Assembly: GCF_004138205.1 (NCBI RefSeq)
Contig: NZ_RXNQ01000035.1
Coordinates: 62,001 to 126,000 of the forward strand
Source: Pedobacter sp. SYP-B3415
GTDB taxonomy: Bacteria > Bacteroidota > Bacteroidia > Sphingobacteriales > Sphingobacteriaceae
Direction: 5' to 3'
Length of the DNA stretch: 64,000 nucleotides
Shown here: one piece after another, positions 8,063 through 17,244 of the stretch
Layout: each line of letters begins with the position of its first letter
Position numbering within the stretch: the first letter of the stretch is position 1
Translations under genes and position numbers: made by a program
Notes under the pieces: model-generated
What the model was told of the DNA's origin: nothing
Seen by the model: only the letters and a program-made list of their open reading frames with translations
The model's database searches: none

Positions 8063-8711
8063 TATTTTTCTTTTTACCTGGAAACTCGTGATGAACGTTA
8101 TCTCCTACTTGTCCCGCTTTTACTACCGCGATTTATAATTCGTTTGCCCTTCCCTTTTGCCTAAGAGCCATAGCTCCACTTTATCCAATCTTTGACTTTC
8201 ATCCCGTTAGGTTCTATAACTCGAAGAGAATTGTCATTTCCATAGACATATGGAGAAAAGCGCCTTGGTCTCTCCGCTAAGTATCTATAACATTCTAACT
8301 CCCAACCCCCGTGTTACGGACCTTGCGCCATTATCATACTGGCCCAACTCCAACGCAACTCCTTGCCATTAAAGATACTTATTTGCTGCAGCAGTTGCTG
8401 ATTTTCTCAAGCCAAATGCGTAATAACCGAGGCATAGCCGAGCTCATGAGTAGCGATGAAAAAACCAAACACTACAAATAGTTATCAATCCGTAATGTTT
8501 GAAGTACGCCTGTGGATGGGTGCCTATTTAAAGTATATCGGACACTACGTAAGTGACGTGTATGGTTGTAGCTGTAGTTTCCGGAATTGTTTCTAGCCAG
8601 TCCTTCTTCGGTTTGTATAAGGTCAAAGAAGGCCAGCTGAATATTTATTCGCTCATCTTTGTTGGCGTTGACTTTGGCATCATACACATGATTTACTTTA
8701 GTAAGTTTTCG
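8055..8711 (-). pseudogene. Rhs repeat-associated core, multiply frameshifted, with toxin tail 1
   Basis: Reading leftward and moving between frames, the segment recovers the classic Bacteroidota Rhs core in order: FFDLIQTEEG, then HTRHLRSVRYTLN (consensus DHLGNVRYTLN), DNY/YYAFGLRKSA, NKYL/FNGKEL, LGQYDNGAR, LAERPRRFSPYVYGNDNSLR and EPNGMKVKDW, stopping at 8161. At least four shifts are needed. About 25 codons follow in another frame (QVGDNVHHEFPGKKKNNE, 8055-8132) and end inside the start of the immunity gene. The N-terminal body of the Rhs protein and nearly all of the toxin domain are missing. Confidence 0.8.
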
Positions 8712-8796
8712 AATAGTCTATACGAGCCTATTGCCACTAGCCATTTTACGATATATGTCAAGAAATATTTAGAGCATCGAAAGTATCAAATTGTCA

Positions 8797-9291
8797 TTAC
8801 TGTATTTTGATAACTTCATCGGTCCAGTATTCACGAAAAGCTACCGCGTCATTTACAAGCCGTACTTCCCTAGTCCCGGTATCAATCGAAACAAATCCAT
8901 AGGGCTTCCAATTTTTTGCATTCAATCCCTTAGGGAATGGTCTCGAAACAATCAATGTGCGATGGGCAACGTTTACTAATGTATCTTTGAAAATCTTTCT
9001 TAATTTCAACTGTCCGTTTAAGTAATTACTGAACTCAATCTTTACTATTGATTTCGGATAATAATAATACCGCCAGAACCCGGGCTTTCTACCGGCTTTT
9101 GCCGAATCCTTGAGTATAAGTTCGTCATTCAGCTTTAAAGCAATTTTTTCATGAGCTTGTAATTCGCGAAATTGAATTGAGAAGTTCGAACTATCTATGC
9201 TGTCGACACGATAGTTAGTTATGTTTGGTTGTCTTCGACAGCCAAATGCCGACATTAAAAACAAAACAATAATGAGCGCTTTTCTACTCAT
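8797..9291 (-). CDS. predicted lipoprotein of unknown function
   Basis: 164 residues with a lipoprotein signal (MSRKALIIVLFLMSAFGC, Cys at about residue 18), so it should be anchored in a membrane facing the periplasm or surface. The remainder contains FWRYYYYPKSIVKIEF and a C-terminus rich in Val, Glu and Arg. Not recognised. It is the first gene of the leftward island series, 86 bases upstream of the Rhs remnant; lipoprotein immunity proteins exist in such loci, but this is not shown here. Confidence 0.6.
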   Translation of the reverse strand: MSRKALIIVLFLMSAFGCRRQPNITNYRVDSIDSSNFSIQFRELQAHEKIALKLNDELILKDSAKAGRKPGFWRYYYYPKSIVKIEFSNYLNGQLKLRKIFKDTLVNVAHRTLIVSRPFPKGLNAKNWKPYGFVSIDTGTREVRLVNDAVAFREYWTDEVIKIQ

Positions 9292-9579
9292 GAGGATTTT
9301 ATTTGTTCTTCTATATTATTGTGGTTAAAATCCCTGATAAAGGCTAGTTCATCCTGATGCACTGACGAGGTCTCCAGAAAGTTTTTCCAAGTTAGCATGC
9401 TATTTTGCCGTTTTGTTCTTTCAGGAATCGACTACAGAATACCTGTCAGTAAGAAAAACAGGAAAGTCTGCAATCGAATTTCTCAAAAAAAAGGTAAACA
9501 CCTAAAAATTTCCAGCCAGTACGATTCAATAAGATCAAGGATATGGACTATACGCATAGCCCTCATTCTTCATTACCTC
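9292..9579. other. intergenic region at the right edge of the Rhs island
   Basis: About 290 AT-rich bases between two leftward genes. A 74-codon rightward open frame here (9397-9621) runs into the NudK-like gene on the other strand and has no protein-like features. No gene or clear signal seen. Confidence 0.4.
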
Positions 9580-10167
9580 TCACCTTTCAAAAATCTTGTT
9601 GATCAACGCGTACTGAAGTAGCATAATGGTTTTACCATCTTTAATTTCACCACGATCTAACATATCCAATGCTTCGGCAAAGGGAATCTCCATGACCTCG
9701 ATGTTTTCCTGTTCGTCCGCATGACCGCCACCTTCGTGGACCTTCATGTCATTTGAGTATTCAGCGACAAAAAAATGAAGAATTTCTGTGACTGAGCCGG
9801 GCGACATATAGGCCTCAAAAACCTTTTTCACCTTTCTTATCTTGTAGCCAGTTTCCTCTTCGGTTTCCCTAATAATAGCAGTCTCGGGATTATCTTTATC
9901 AAGCAAACCTGCACAGCACTCGATTAACATCCCGCTCTCATTTCCATTGATGTAGGTCGGCAATCTAAACTGTCTTGTTAAAATGATCGTTTGCCGGTCA
10001 ATATCATAGAGTAATATGGTTGCGCCATTTCCCCTATCATAAGCTTCGCGGCTTTGCACTTCGCGGGTACCGTCTTTCTTTCGATATTCAAAGGTGATCT
10101 TTTTTAAAGTGTACCAGTTGTCTGAGAGTATTTCACTACTCATTATTCTAATGTTCTCGCTGTTCAT
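9580..10167 (-). CDS. nudK: NudK-like Nudix hydrolase (GDP-mannose pyrophosphatase family)
   Basis: Cytosolic Nudix pyrophosphatase. From memory it aligns over its whole length with E. coli NudK, which cleaves GDP-mannose to GMP and mannose-1-phosphate: shared landmarks are [54 protein letters not shown] (Nudix box), YMSPGSVTE and DGKTIMLLQ. 195 residues, as expected. The start at 10167 matches the NudK N-terminus (12 residues before ILSDN). It marks a return to conserved housekeeping sequence after the Rhs island. Substrate preference is inferred from similarity. Confidence 0.88.
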   Translation of the reverse strand: MNSENIRIMSSEILSDNWYTLKKITFEYRKKDGTREVQSREAYDRGNGATILLYDIDRQTIILTRQFRLPTYINGNESGMLIECCAGLLDKDNPETAIIRETEEETGYKIRKVKKVFEAYMSPGSVTEILHFFVAEYSNDMKVHEGGGHADEQENIEVMEIPFAEALDMLDRGEIKDGKTIMLLQYALINKIFER

Positions 10168-10402
10168 CTTGTTATAAATTTACAGACTATTCAAGTAAAA
10201 ATAGTTAACTACGCTACCTGTAAACTAGATTCAAAGATACCGGGAAGATGATTTCCGGCAATCACATGAATGTGTGAATGCGGATCCTGCCTGATTGCGG
10301 GCGGTCCGGGAGCACTTCGGCCCGCGCGGGTGCAAAGAAATTGGCCAAAAGTAAATGAATGCGGCCGATTGCTACTTTTCATGTCCTTAAATTGATGTAA
10401 GC

Positions 10403-11560
10403 TTAATTCCCCGCCCTACCCGCAGCAACTTCTTTTAACGAATCGATCTTTCGTTCAAGGTGTGCAACCAGTTTTGTCTTCTTCGGGTTGCTGCCAACCT
10501 CTTTAAGGTATCGCCGGTACCAGGTCATGGCCAACTCATGGTTATGTTGCTGCTCGTAATGGTCGGCAAGCGTATAGTTCAGGCTGCCATCGTTTTTGAA
10601 CTCGAGACCCTTCTCATACGCTGCTGCCGCCTTTTCAGGCTGATTTTGGCGGGCCAGTGCAGCGCCGAGCAACCCATAATAGACGGCGGTCTGTTCAGAT
10701 ATCCCCCCCTCTATCGCTTTCAGAAGGTGCCTTTCGGCAAGCGGATAGTTTTTCAGCCCCAGGTAACAAAGAGCAATGTTATAGTTACCGGCCTCGGGGT
10801 CACTGTCAGGTAAGAGCGCCGTAAAGTGCGTCAGAGCCAGGCGGTAGTCTTTGTTGTTGTAGTACGCTCGGGCCAGGTTAAGCTGTACGAAGGGCGTATT
10901 TATTCCTTTGTTCATCAGGTTAAGACAGCTTTCAATAGCCTCCTCATTTTTACCCATAGCAACACACACCAAGGCCTTCATTTTTATCAGGCTGATATTT
11001 TCAGGATCGGCCTTCATCAGAGGGTCAAGAATTTTCCATGCATGTTCAGGTAGCTTCAATTTCAGGTAGGTTTCACAAGCTAAATAAACAATGTCGGCAT
11101 TCTGCGGACGCAGGTCAAGGGCCTCGAGCGTATACCTTATTCGCATACCCGGATCTTCGCTCAGGTCTGCCAGGAGCCTGCGTGAATCAAAATTCAGGGA
11201 GTCTGCTTCGGCCGCCTTTCTGAGCAAACGGATTGCCTTTGGCACATTCCCGCGTAGTTGGGTTATCCTCGCCAGACTGATCATGGAGCTTATGGAATTG
11301 GTATCCAATGCATACAGGTGCGCATAAAGCTCCTCTGCCTCAACGCTTCGGTCAGCTTGTTGGCGGCTATAGGCAAACTCCGCTATCAGCCTTTTATTTG
11401 TCGTTGTATCGCTATAATACCTGCTCAGAATATCGCCGGCAGCCTGGTAATCATGCAAACGATAACATGCAAGTAATTTTTCACTGTCGCTTCTAGACAG
11501 CTGTGCGAAAGCCGATTGAATGATAACCAGCAAAGTTGAAACAAGATAAAAAACTTTCAT
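10403..11560 (-). CDS. secreted TPR-repeat protein
   Basis: 385 residues with signal peptide (MKVFYLVSTLLVIIQSAFAQ) and about eight degenerate tetratricopeptide repeats, recognisable from repeated patterns such as PKAIRLLRKAAEADSLNFD, NEEAIESCLNLMNKG, NYPLAERHLLKAIEGG and PEKAAAAYEKGLEF. TPR arrays are protein-binding scaffolds; a periplasmic location is expected. No enzymatic domain. It is followed downstream on the same strand by the island and preceded by a TlpA-like gene 270 bases away, so it need not share an operon. Partner unknown. Confidence 0.8.
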   Translation of the reverse strand: MKVFYLVSTLLVIIQSAFAQLSRSDSEKLLACYRLHDYQAAGDILSRYYSDTTTNKRLIAEFAYSRQQADRSVEAEELYAHLYALDTNSISSMISLARITQLRGNVPKAIRLLRKAAEADSLNFDSRRLLADLSEDPGMRIRYTLEALDLRPQNADIVYLACETYLKLKLPEHAWKILDPLMKADPENISLIKMKALVCVAMGKNEEAIESCLNLMNKGINTPFVQLNLARAYYNNKDYRLALTHFTALLPDSDPEAGNYNIALCYLGLKNYPLAERHLLKAIEGGISEQTAVYYGLLGAALARQNQPEKAAAAYEKGLEFKNDGSLNYTLADHYEQQHNHELAMTWYRRYLKEVGSNPKKTKLVAHLERKIDSLKEVAAGRAGN

Positions 11561-11652
11561 AAACTAATTTATTAGTTATTTTTCATCATTGCAAATGGAT
11601 TTGTGCTGATGTGTGTTAGCAGCGACTTCTCACATCTATCTCACCGAAAAAG

Positions 11653-11832
11653 TTAGCCGTAAATGCAAATCCAGATGCCGGCATCTTCGAACTTAACTGA
11701 CGCAATCGCGCTGCTGCCTAAAAGATTGTTGTCGTTGTAAACAGCCAAAAAAACCGGCCCGAGTAATCCTCCGGTGTTAAGCTTTGTGATTCGAAAAATT
11801 CTCCTGTTGGCATCCCAGGAATTCAATTTAAT
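11653..11832 (-). other. possible coding remnant in frame behind the TlpA-like stop
   Basis: Directly after the TAG of the TlpA-like gene the same frame stays open for about 59 codons and reads protein-like (SWDANRRIFRITKLNTGG, LAVYNDNNLLGSSAIASV), ending TAA at 11653-11655. There is no ATG. It could be the remains of another gene or chance; a stretch of this length has a few per cent chance of being open at random. Confidence 0.25.
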
Positions 11833-12921
11833 CTACTGTAATAGTTCTTTAAGCTTGTTTCCCAGAGAATCGCCACGTAAGTTCCGGGCAATGATATTGC
11901 CTTTGTTGTCTATCAGGAAATTGTTAGGAATAGCACTGATACCATAGATCAGTGCTGCACTGTTTCGATCGCCCTTTAAGTCGCTGACATTTTCCCAGGT
12001 TAACTTGTCATCCGCTATTGCCTTTAGCCAAAGCTTTTTATCCACATCAAGCGATACACCTAATATTGCAAAACCCTTGTCTTTAAACTTTGCATATGTG
12101 CTAACGAAGCCTGGGTTTTCATCACGGCAAGGCCCGCACCAGGAAGCCCAAAAGTCGAGTAAAATGTAGCGCGCTTTTATATCAGACAACTTAACAGGTT
12201 TGCCCAGTGTGTTTGGCTGCTGAAAATCTACGTACGGCTTGCCTATCTGGATGTCGCGGTTCAAGGCAATGAATTCATTGATCTGGCTTCCATAGCCCGA
12301 CTCTTTAAGATCATTCGCCAACATTCCATACAATACCGCGGTGGTGTCTTTTCCCCAGGTACTGGCGTAAACACTCAGCAGGTAGGCAGAAATCAGGGAT
12401 TTTGGATGGCTGCGGATATAATTGCGATCAAGCTGTAGATCTTTCTGTCTTTGCTCAACTAATCGAAACGCCAGGCTGTTGCGGGTAGCTCGGTCCTTGG
12501 TGGTATCAAATGCCTTCTGGATACTGTCTGTTTGCGTTGATAACGGTTTTTTAGACTGTTCGAACCTCTTGTACTCTTCGTGTGTCGCAGATCCGGCAAC
12601 GCTGCCATTTTTAAATTCGCCTGCTTTAACCTCAATTCGCATAGGTACGTTCTCGAGCCAAAAGGCAACATAATCGGTATAACGGGCCGTATGCAGATAA
12701 ACCTGAGCCGCTTTCTGCTGAATGCGACCGCTCATCTGGAAGCGACCGTTGGAGACCCGGCACGAGTCGATATTCTTATCAGGTGTGGCTAAGCGGAGGT
12801 AGAGCCACGCGCCGTTTTTCATCCCGCTCACTGTTCCGGTAATCTTATATCCGGGATTCGTTTGGCCTGAAGCCATCATAATGGTACCGGCAAGAAACAT
12901 GATACTGAATAAATATCTCAT
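11833..12921 (-). CDS. TlpA-like thiol:disulfide oxidoreductase with N-terminal DUF4369-like domain
   Basis: Periplasmic thioredoxin-fold protein. After a signal peptide (ending MMASGQ) an N-terminal beta domain (YKITGTVSGMKNGAWLYL, residues ~25-110) of the DUF4369 type is followed by a helical linker and a C-terminal TlpA/AhpC-TSA domain with active site FWASWCGPCRDENP and the cis-proline segment ISAIPNNFLID. 362 residues, usual for Bacteroidota. Such proteins reduce or isomerise disulfides in the envelope; the specific client is unknown. Transcribed alone as far as can be seen. Confidence 0.88.
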   Translation of the reverse strand: MRYLFSIMFLAGTIMMASGQTNPGYKITGTVSGMKNGAWLYLRLATPDKNIDSCRVSNGRFQMSGRIQQKAAQVYLHTARYTDYVAFWLENVPMRIEVKAGEFKNGSVAGSATHEEYKRFEQSKKPLSTQTDSIQKAFDTTKDRATRNSLAFRLVEQRQKDLQLDRNYIRSHPKSLISAYLLSVYASTWGKDTTAVLYGMLANDLKESGYGSQINEFIALNRDIQIGKPYVDFQQPNTLGKPVKLSDIKARYILLDFWASWCGPCRDENPGFVSTYAKFKDKGFAILGVSLDVDKKLWLKAIADDKLTWENVSDLKGDRNSAALIYGISAIPNNFLIDNKGNIIARNLRGDSLGNKLKELLQ

Positions 12922-13363
12922 AATTTAAGGTTGTCAGGTCTAATTCAGGTGGGGGTAAACCAATTTTTGTATACGACCAGGAAGATACAGGAAAATCTGT
13001 CTGTAAGGTTGTGAATTATTGTTAAATCGTTATCTCAGCAGTGGAGATATCTCTCGCTGATATCTGTAGACAGCTATACGTCTTATGCAACGCTGATCAG
13101 TTCGGTATCAGATGATGCGAACGCCCCTGCCGGGCATTCGCCTCATGCCGTCACTGTACCGTGTGTTCCCTCCCACCCGGCCTATGCGTTACCTACCGGA
13201 TTAAATGTGGTCTGTAAGAAAACTTCCACCTTGCGTAAAAACAAAACAGCTGCTGCTGCCTTTTAGAGGAACCATACATGGTTATCGGCTGACAACAGCA
13301 TCGTATAAGTGAAAAGCCATTGACCTGTCTGAACATAAATTTAGAACACCTGGCTCACTTAAT
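12922..13363. other. intergenic region between divergent genes
   Basis: About 440 bases between the leftward TlpA-like gene and the rightward DUF389 gene. Should contain both promoters. No open frame of interest, repeat or RNA structure was recognised. Confidence 0.4.
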
Positions 13364-14686
13364 ATGAAAGAGATTTTTATAGCAATCAGAAATTTCATTT
13401 CTTACAGATTTTCGCTTCACGAAGACAATGCAGAAGAACAGGACACTGTTGAATCCATCAAGAGGAATGTTGAGTTCAAAGGGGCCAACTTATGGACACT
13501 TGTCTTTGCCATATTTATTGCTTCCATTGGACTGAATGTTAATTCTACTGCTGTAATTATCGGCGCAATGCTCATTTCCCCATTAATGGGGCCGATTATG
13601 GGTCTCGGTCTCGGCATTGGAATCAACGATTTTGACCTCGTAAAGAAAGCTGTCGAAACCTTGCCATTGCGACACTTATCAGTGTGATCACTTCTACCCT
13701 ATACTTTTTGGTTACGCCGCTGCATGAAGCATCATCTGAACTACTTGCTCGTACATCACCGTCTATTTGGGACGTTTTTATAGCCGGTTTAGGCGGGCTG
13801 GCAGGAATTGTGGCTGCAACCAGAAAAGAAAAGAGCAATGTGATTCCCCGGAGTTGCCATTGCAACGGCGCTCATGCCGCCGTTATGTACAGCCGGCTTT
13901 GGTCTGGCATCAGGAGATATGTATTTCTTTCTAGGAGCAATCTACCTCTCTTTTATAAACAGCGTATTCATTTGTGTGGCCACATACCTGATTGTACGTT
14001 ATCTGAAATTCCGGAAGAAAAACTTTGAAGACAAGGCTGACGAGCGAAAGGTGACCCGCTACATCTGGATTATTGTATTCATAACAGCCGCGCCAAGTAT
14101 CTATCTGGCATACCGCATCGTAGATAAAAGTATATTTGAGAACAACGCTAATTCTTTCATCCAGAATGAAATGAACTATACTGACAGACAGGTAATCAAT
14201 AAGTCCTTTAATTACAACCGCCAGGGCAATGTGATTGACCTGCTGATCCTTGGAAATGAGTTGAGCAAAAACGAAATAAGCGCATTGAAGCGAAGGCTGA
14301 CAGCATACAAACTCTCAGGCACAAAACTAATCATCCGTCAGGGTTTAAATGCAAAGAATCAGCTGGATTTTACGCAGATAAAAGCCAGTATACTGGAGGC
14401 GGTTTATCAGGGCGATTCGTCAGCAAAACGCAGTGCGGCAGCCTCCAGACAAATTACAGCCATTCCGGATCTGAAAGCTGAAATCAGGAGTCTGTTCCCT
14501 TACATTACCAGTTATACACTTGATCACCTCATCACAACAAGACTCGATACGAGTCGCAGCGACACAATTACCACCGCTATCATCAGTTCACCAGGCAACA
14601 TTTCCACACAGGATGCGCTCCGCATGAAGGCCTGGTTAAAAACCCGAACCGGTGCAGACTCCTTAAGGTTGATCATAACAAACTAG
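13364..14686 (+). pseudogene. DUF389 membrane protein with two compensating frameshifts
   Basis: Three overlapping open frames join into one DUF389 protein of about 440 residues. Frame 1 gives the cytosolic start and first membrane segments ([31 protein letters not shown]). Near 13661 a base appears missing: one frame ends LPLRHLSV while the neighbour would read [16 protein letters not shown]. At 13843-13846 an extra C in a CCCC run shifts back ([18 protein letters not shown]). The C-terminal soluble domain is intact. Net phase is restored, but the first frame stops at 13685-13687. Either a real pseudogene or two sequence errors; the second site is a homopolymer, the first is not. Confidence 0.8.
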
Positions 14687-14721
14687 AGGATACATAAGAA
14701 GCTGCTGCACGCGTATTTCTT

Positions 14722-16029
14722 CTAATTACGGGCGGCAACTTTAAGCGCAGCAATGCCCGAAACCCCTGCTATAAGCGAGGCAATCAGTATACCGTATTTG
14801 GCCTGTGTGATGTGGGCTTCATCATTAAAAGCCAATCCACTGATAAACAAAGACATCGTAAACCCAATCCCGGCAAGCAACGCAACCCCGGTAATGTATT
14901 TCCAGTTAGCTCCTTCAGGCAACGAGGCCAAACCCAATTTAACCATCAGCCAGCAGAAAAGCATAATACCGACAAACTTACCAATGATCAGGCCCGATGC
15001 CACGCCGATAGATACGGGATTCAGAATGGAAGAAAAGAAGTCGGCCCCGATGACCATGCCTGAGTTTGCGATAGCAAATAAAGGCATGATACCGAAGGCT
15101 ACCCATGGATGAAGCGCATGCTCAATGGTTTGCAAGGGTGTTTCGGCTGCCATGCTCAAGCTCTTTACTTTCTGAATGGTCTTATTTTGGGCGGGGGTAA
15201 TCAATTTACCACGTTCGGGGATATCAGCTTCAAAATCGTAAGACAGTTTCCTCAGGTTATCTGAATAGATGTGTTCGTTAATTCTGGTCACTGCCGGTAT
15301 CGTGAAAGCCACCAGTACGCCGGCAATTGTAGCATGGACGCCGGATAATAAAAAGCATACCCATACACAAATCCCGACAGCCAGGTAAAAAAGACTTGTC
15401 CGAACGCCTAACACGTTTCCCAGTATTGAAAGCACTAAAAATCCACCGCCTAAAGCAAGCGCAACGAAATTAATTTCAGCTGTATAAAAAAAAGCAATAA
15501 CGAGAACGGCGCCGAGATCGTCAGCTACAGCAAGTGCAGAAAGAAAAACTTTTACAGATGCAGGCACCCGTTTGCTGGCCATCGAAAGAAGCGCAAGTGC
15601 AAAGGCAATGTCGGTCGCCATCGGAATCCCCCATCCATGGCCGGCATCGGTATTCTTGTTGATCAGGTAGTAAATGAGTGCCGGTACTAACATGCCGCCG
15701 AGGGCAGCAGTCATTGGAAGCGCCGCCTTGCTGATCGTAGACAATTCCCCTTCCATAAATTCTCTTTTTAATTCAAGGCCGATGACAAAGAAAAATATGG
15801 CCATCAGACCATCATTTATCCAGATATGAAGCGGATGTTTCAGGATAAAATCATCAAAACCCACTGAAAAATTGATATGCCAAAGATGCGCATAGAAATT
15901 GTGATATGGAGAATTTGCCCAGGCAATCGCAGCCACCACACTCAGCAACAAAACAATGCCGCTTGTATATTCAAGATGGATAAAACGGCTTACCGGGGCC
16001 ATGATCTTCTCTATCGCAGTTTTCTTCAT
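14722..16029 (-). CDS. nhaA: Na+/H+ antiporter NhaA
   Basis: Inner-membrane electrogenic antiporter exporting Na+ in exchange for two H+ under alkaline or salt stress. Hallmarks: GLELKREFMEGEL, the ion-binding aspartates in MATDIAFALALL and VADDLGAVLVIAFFY, LSGVHATIAGVL, and the C-terminal ITGVALLAGIGFTMSLFISGLAF. 435 residues with about 12 hydrophobic segments, slightly longer than E. coli NhaA, as is common in Bacteroidota because of the loop between membrane segments. Convergent with the DUF389 pseudogene. A TATCTTTG element lies 18 bases upstream of its start. Confidence 0.95.
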   Translation of the reverse strand: MKKTAIEKIMAPVSRFIHLEYTSGIVLLLSVVAAIAWANSPYHNFYAHLWHINFSVGFDDFILKHPLHIWINDGLMAIFFFVIGLELKREFMEGELSTISKAALPMTAALGGMLVPALIYYLINKNTDAGHGWGIPMATDIAFALALLSMASKRVPASVKVFLSALAVADDLGAVLVIAFFYTAEINFVALALGGGFLVLSILGNVLGVRTSLFYLAVGICVWVCFLLSGVHATIAGVLVAFTIPAVTRINEHIYSDNLRKLSYDFEADIPERGKLITPAQNKTIQKVKSLSMAAETPLQTIEHALHPWVAFGIMPLFAIANSGMVIGADFFSSILNPVSIGVASGLIIGKFVGIMLFCWLMVKLGLASLPEGANWKYITGVALLAGIGFTMSLFISGLAFNDEAHITQAKYGILIASLIAGVSGIAALKVAARN

Positions 16030-16046
16030 TTTATTAAGTGTTCCGG

Positions 16047-16054
16047 CAAAGATA
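16047..16054 (-). promoter_or_regulatory. candidate -7 element for nhaA
   Basis: TATCTTTG on the minus strand fits the Bacteroidota -7 consensus TAnnTTTG. A TTG lies 17 rather than the usual 19 bases further upstream. It is 18 bases before the nhaA ATG, giving a very short 5' leader if used. Confidence 0.45.
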
Positions 16055-16238
16055 GGTTAAAAGGCAAAATACAATATTTTTATCCGAATTTATCGTCGTG
16101 CTGAAAGAACCGGAAGCTGCCTGAAAATCTGCAGGCACATTAAAACTCCACATTCACGCCGGATCAATAACATTGGCGCATGAATTGATGGAAAGTAATT
16201 CCGCCGCAGGGAATTGCAGAACTACCTAATTCAATTAA

Positions 16239-17234
16239 ATGCAACAAACAAATACAGAGCTTACCAGTTGTTTACGGATGGACACTGATTTTAACGCGAC
16301 CGAAAAATTGAAGCGGGAGGTACTGACCGGACTTACACATTCCAGCAAAAGCATTCCATCGAAATATCTTTACGATACAGCCGGCGATCGTCTTTTCCAG
16401 GACATCATGAAAATGCCCGAATATTATCTGACGAAATGTGAACTTGATATTTTCCAGAACCGTACAGCAGAGCTTGCAGCTATTATCACAGCAGATCCCC
16501 GGCCATTTGACCTGATTGAACTTGGCGCGGGTGATGCGATGAAATCTGCTTACCTCTTACAACACCTGCTGAAACACGACATTGAGTTTACCTACCGGCC
16601 TATCGATATCTCTGGCAATATCCTGGAGAAACTAGCGGATCGACTAGGAAACGAAATGCCTGATCTGAAAATTGAACCCTTACAAGGAGAATATTTCGAC
16701 ATGCTTGCCGAGGCAACCTCGCGTTCGTCAAAACGAAAAGTCGTTTTGTTTCTGGGCGGAAATATCGGCAACATGGAATGGGATGAAATCAGAAAATTTT
16801 GCATGGAATTAAATCAGAATTTGACCAGCGGCGATATCGTTCTGATCGGATTCGACCTTCGCAAAAATCCGCATACCATCCTTGATGCATACAATGATCA
16901 GGCAGGCATCACTGCCGCATTCAATCTGAACATCCTTACCCGGTTAAATCGTGAGCTTGAAGCTGATTTTGATTTAAGCCGGTTTCAACATTACCAGACT
17001 TACGACCCGCTTACCGGCGCATGCCGGAGTTATCTGGTGAGCCTGAGCGAACAGAAAGTTGCCATTGGAGGTTTAACCGTCTCTTTCGGCCAGAACGAGC
17101 TCATTAACATCGAAGTTTCGCAGAAGTTTTCGCCGGAGGAAATAGCTGCTCTGGCTGACGAATCTGATTTTAAATCGTTAACAACGATCGAAGATTCGAA
17201 GGGTTGGTTCGTAGATGCCGCCTGGATAAAATAA
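16239..17234 (+). CDS. egtD: histidine N-alpha-methyltransferase EgtD
   Basis: SAM-dependent trimethylation of histidine to hercynine, the first step of ergothioneine synthesis. Family marks: SIPSKYLYDTAGDRLFQDIMKMPEYYLTKCE, SAM-binding DLIELGAGDAMKSAYLL, FLGGNIGNM, and the C-terminal FSPEEIAALADESDF and DSKGWFVDAAW. 331 residues from the first ATG; a second in-frame ATG at 16278 would give the more usual length of about 318. Ten bases before the EgtB gene. No EgtA or EgtC gene is nearby. Confidence 0.9.
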   Translation: MQQTNTELTSCLRMDTDFNATEKLKREVLTGLTHSSKSIPSKYLYDTAGDRLFQDIMKMPEYYLTKCELDIFQNRTAELAAIITADPRPFDLIELGAGDAMKSAYLLQHLLKHDIEFTYRPIDISGNILEKLADRLGNEMPDLKIEPLQGEYFDMLAEATSRSSKRKVVLFLGGNIGNMEWDEIRKFCMELNQNLTSGDIVLIGFDLRKNPHTILDAYNDQAGITAAFNLNILTRLNRELEADFDLSRFQHYQTYDPLTGACRSYLVSLSEQKVAIGGLTVSFGQNELINIEVSQKFSPEEIAALADESDFKSLTTIEDSKGWFVDAAWIK

Positions 17235-17244
17235 TTGATACAAC

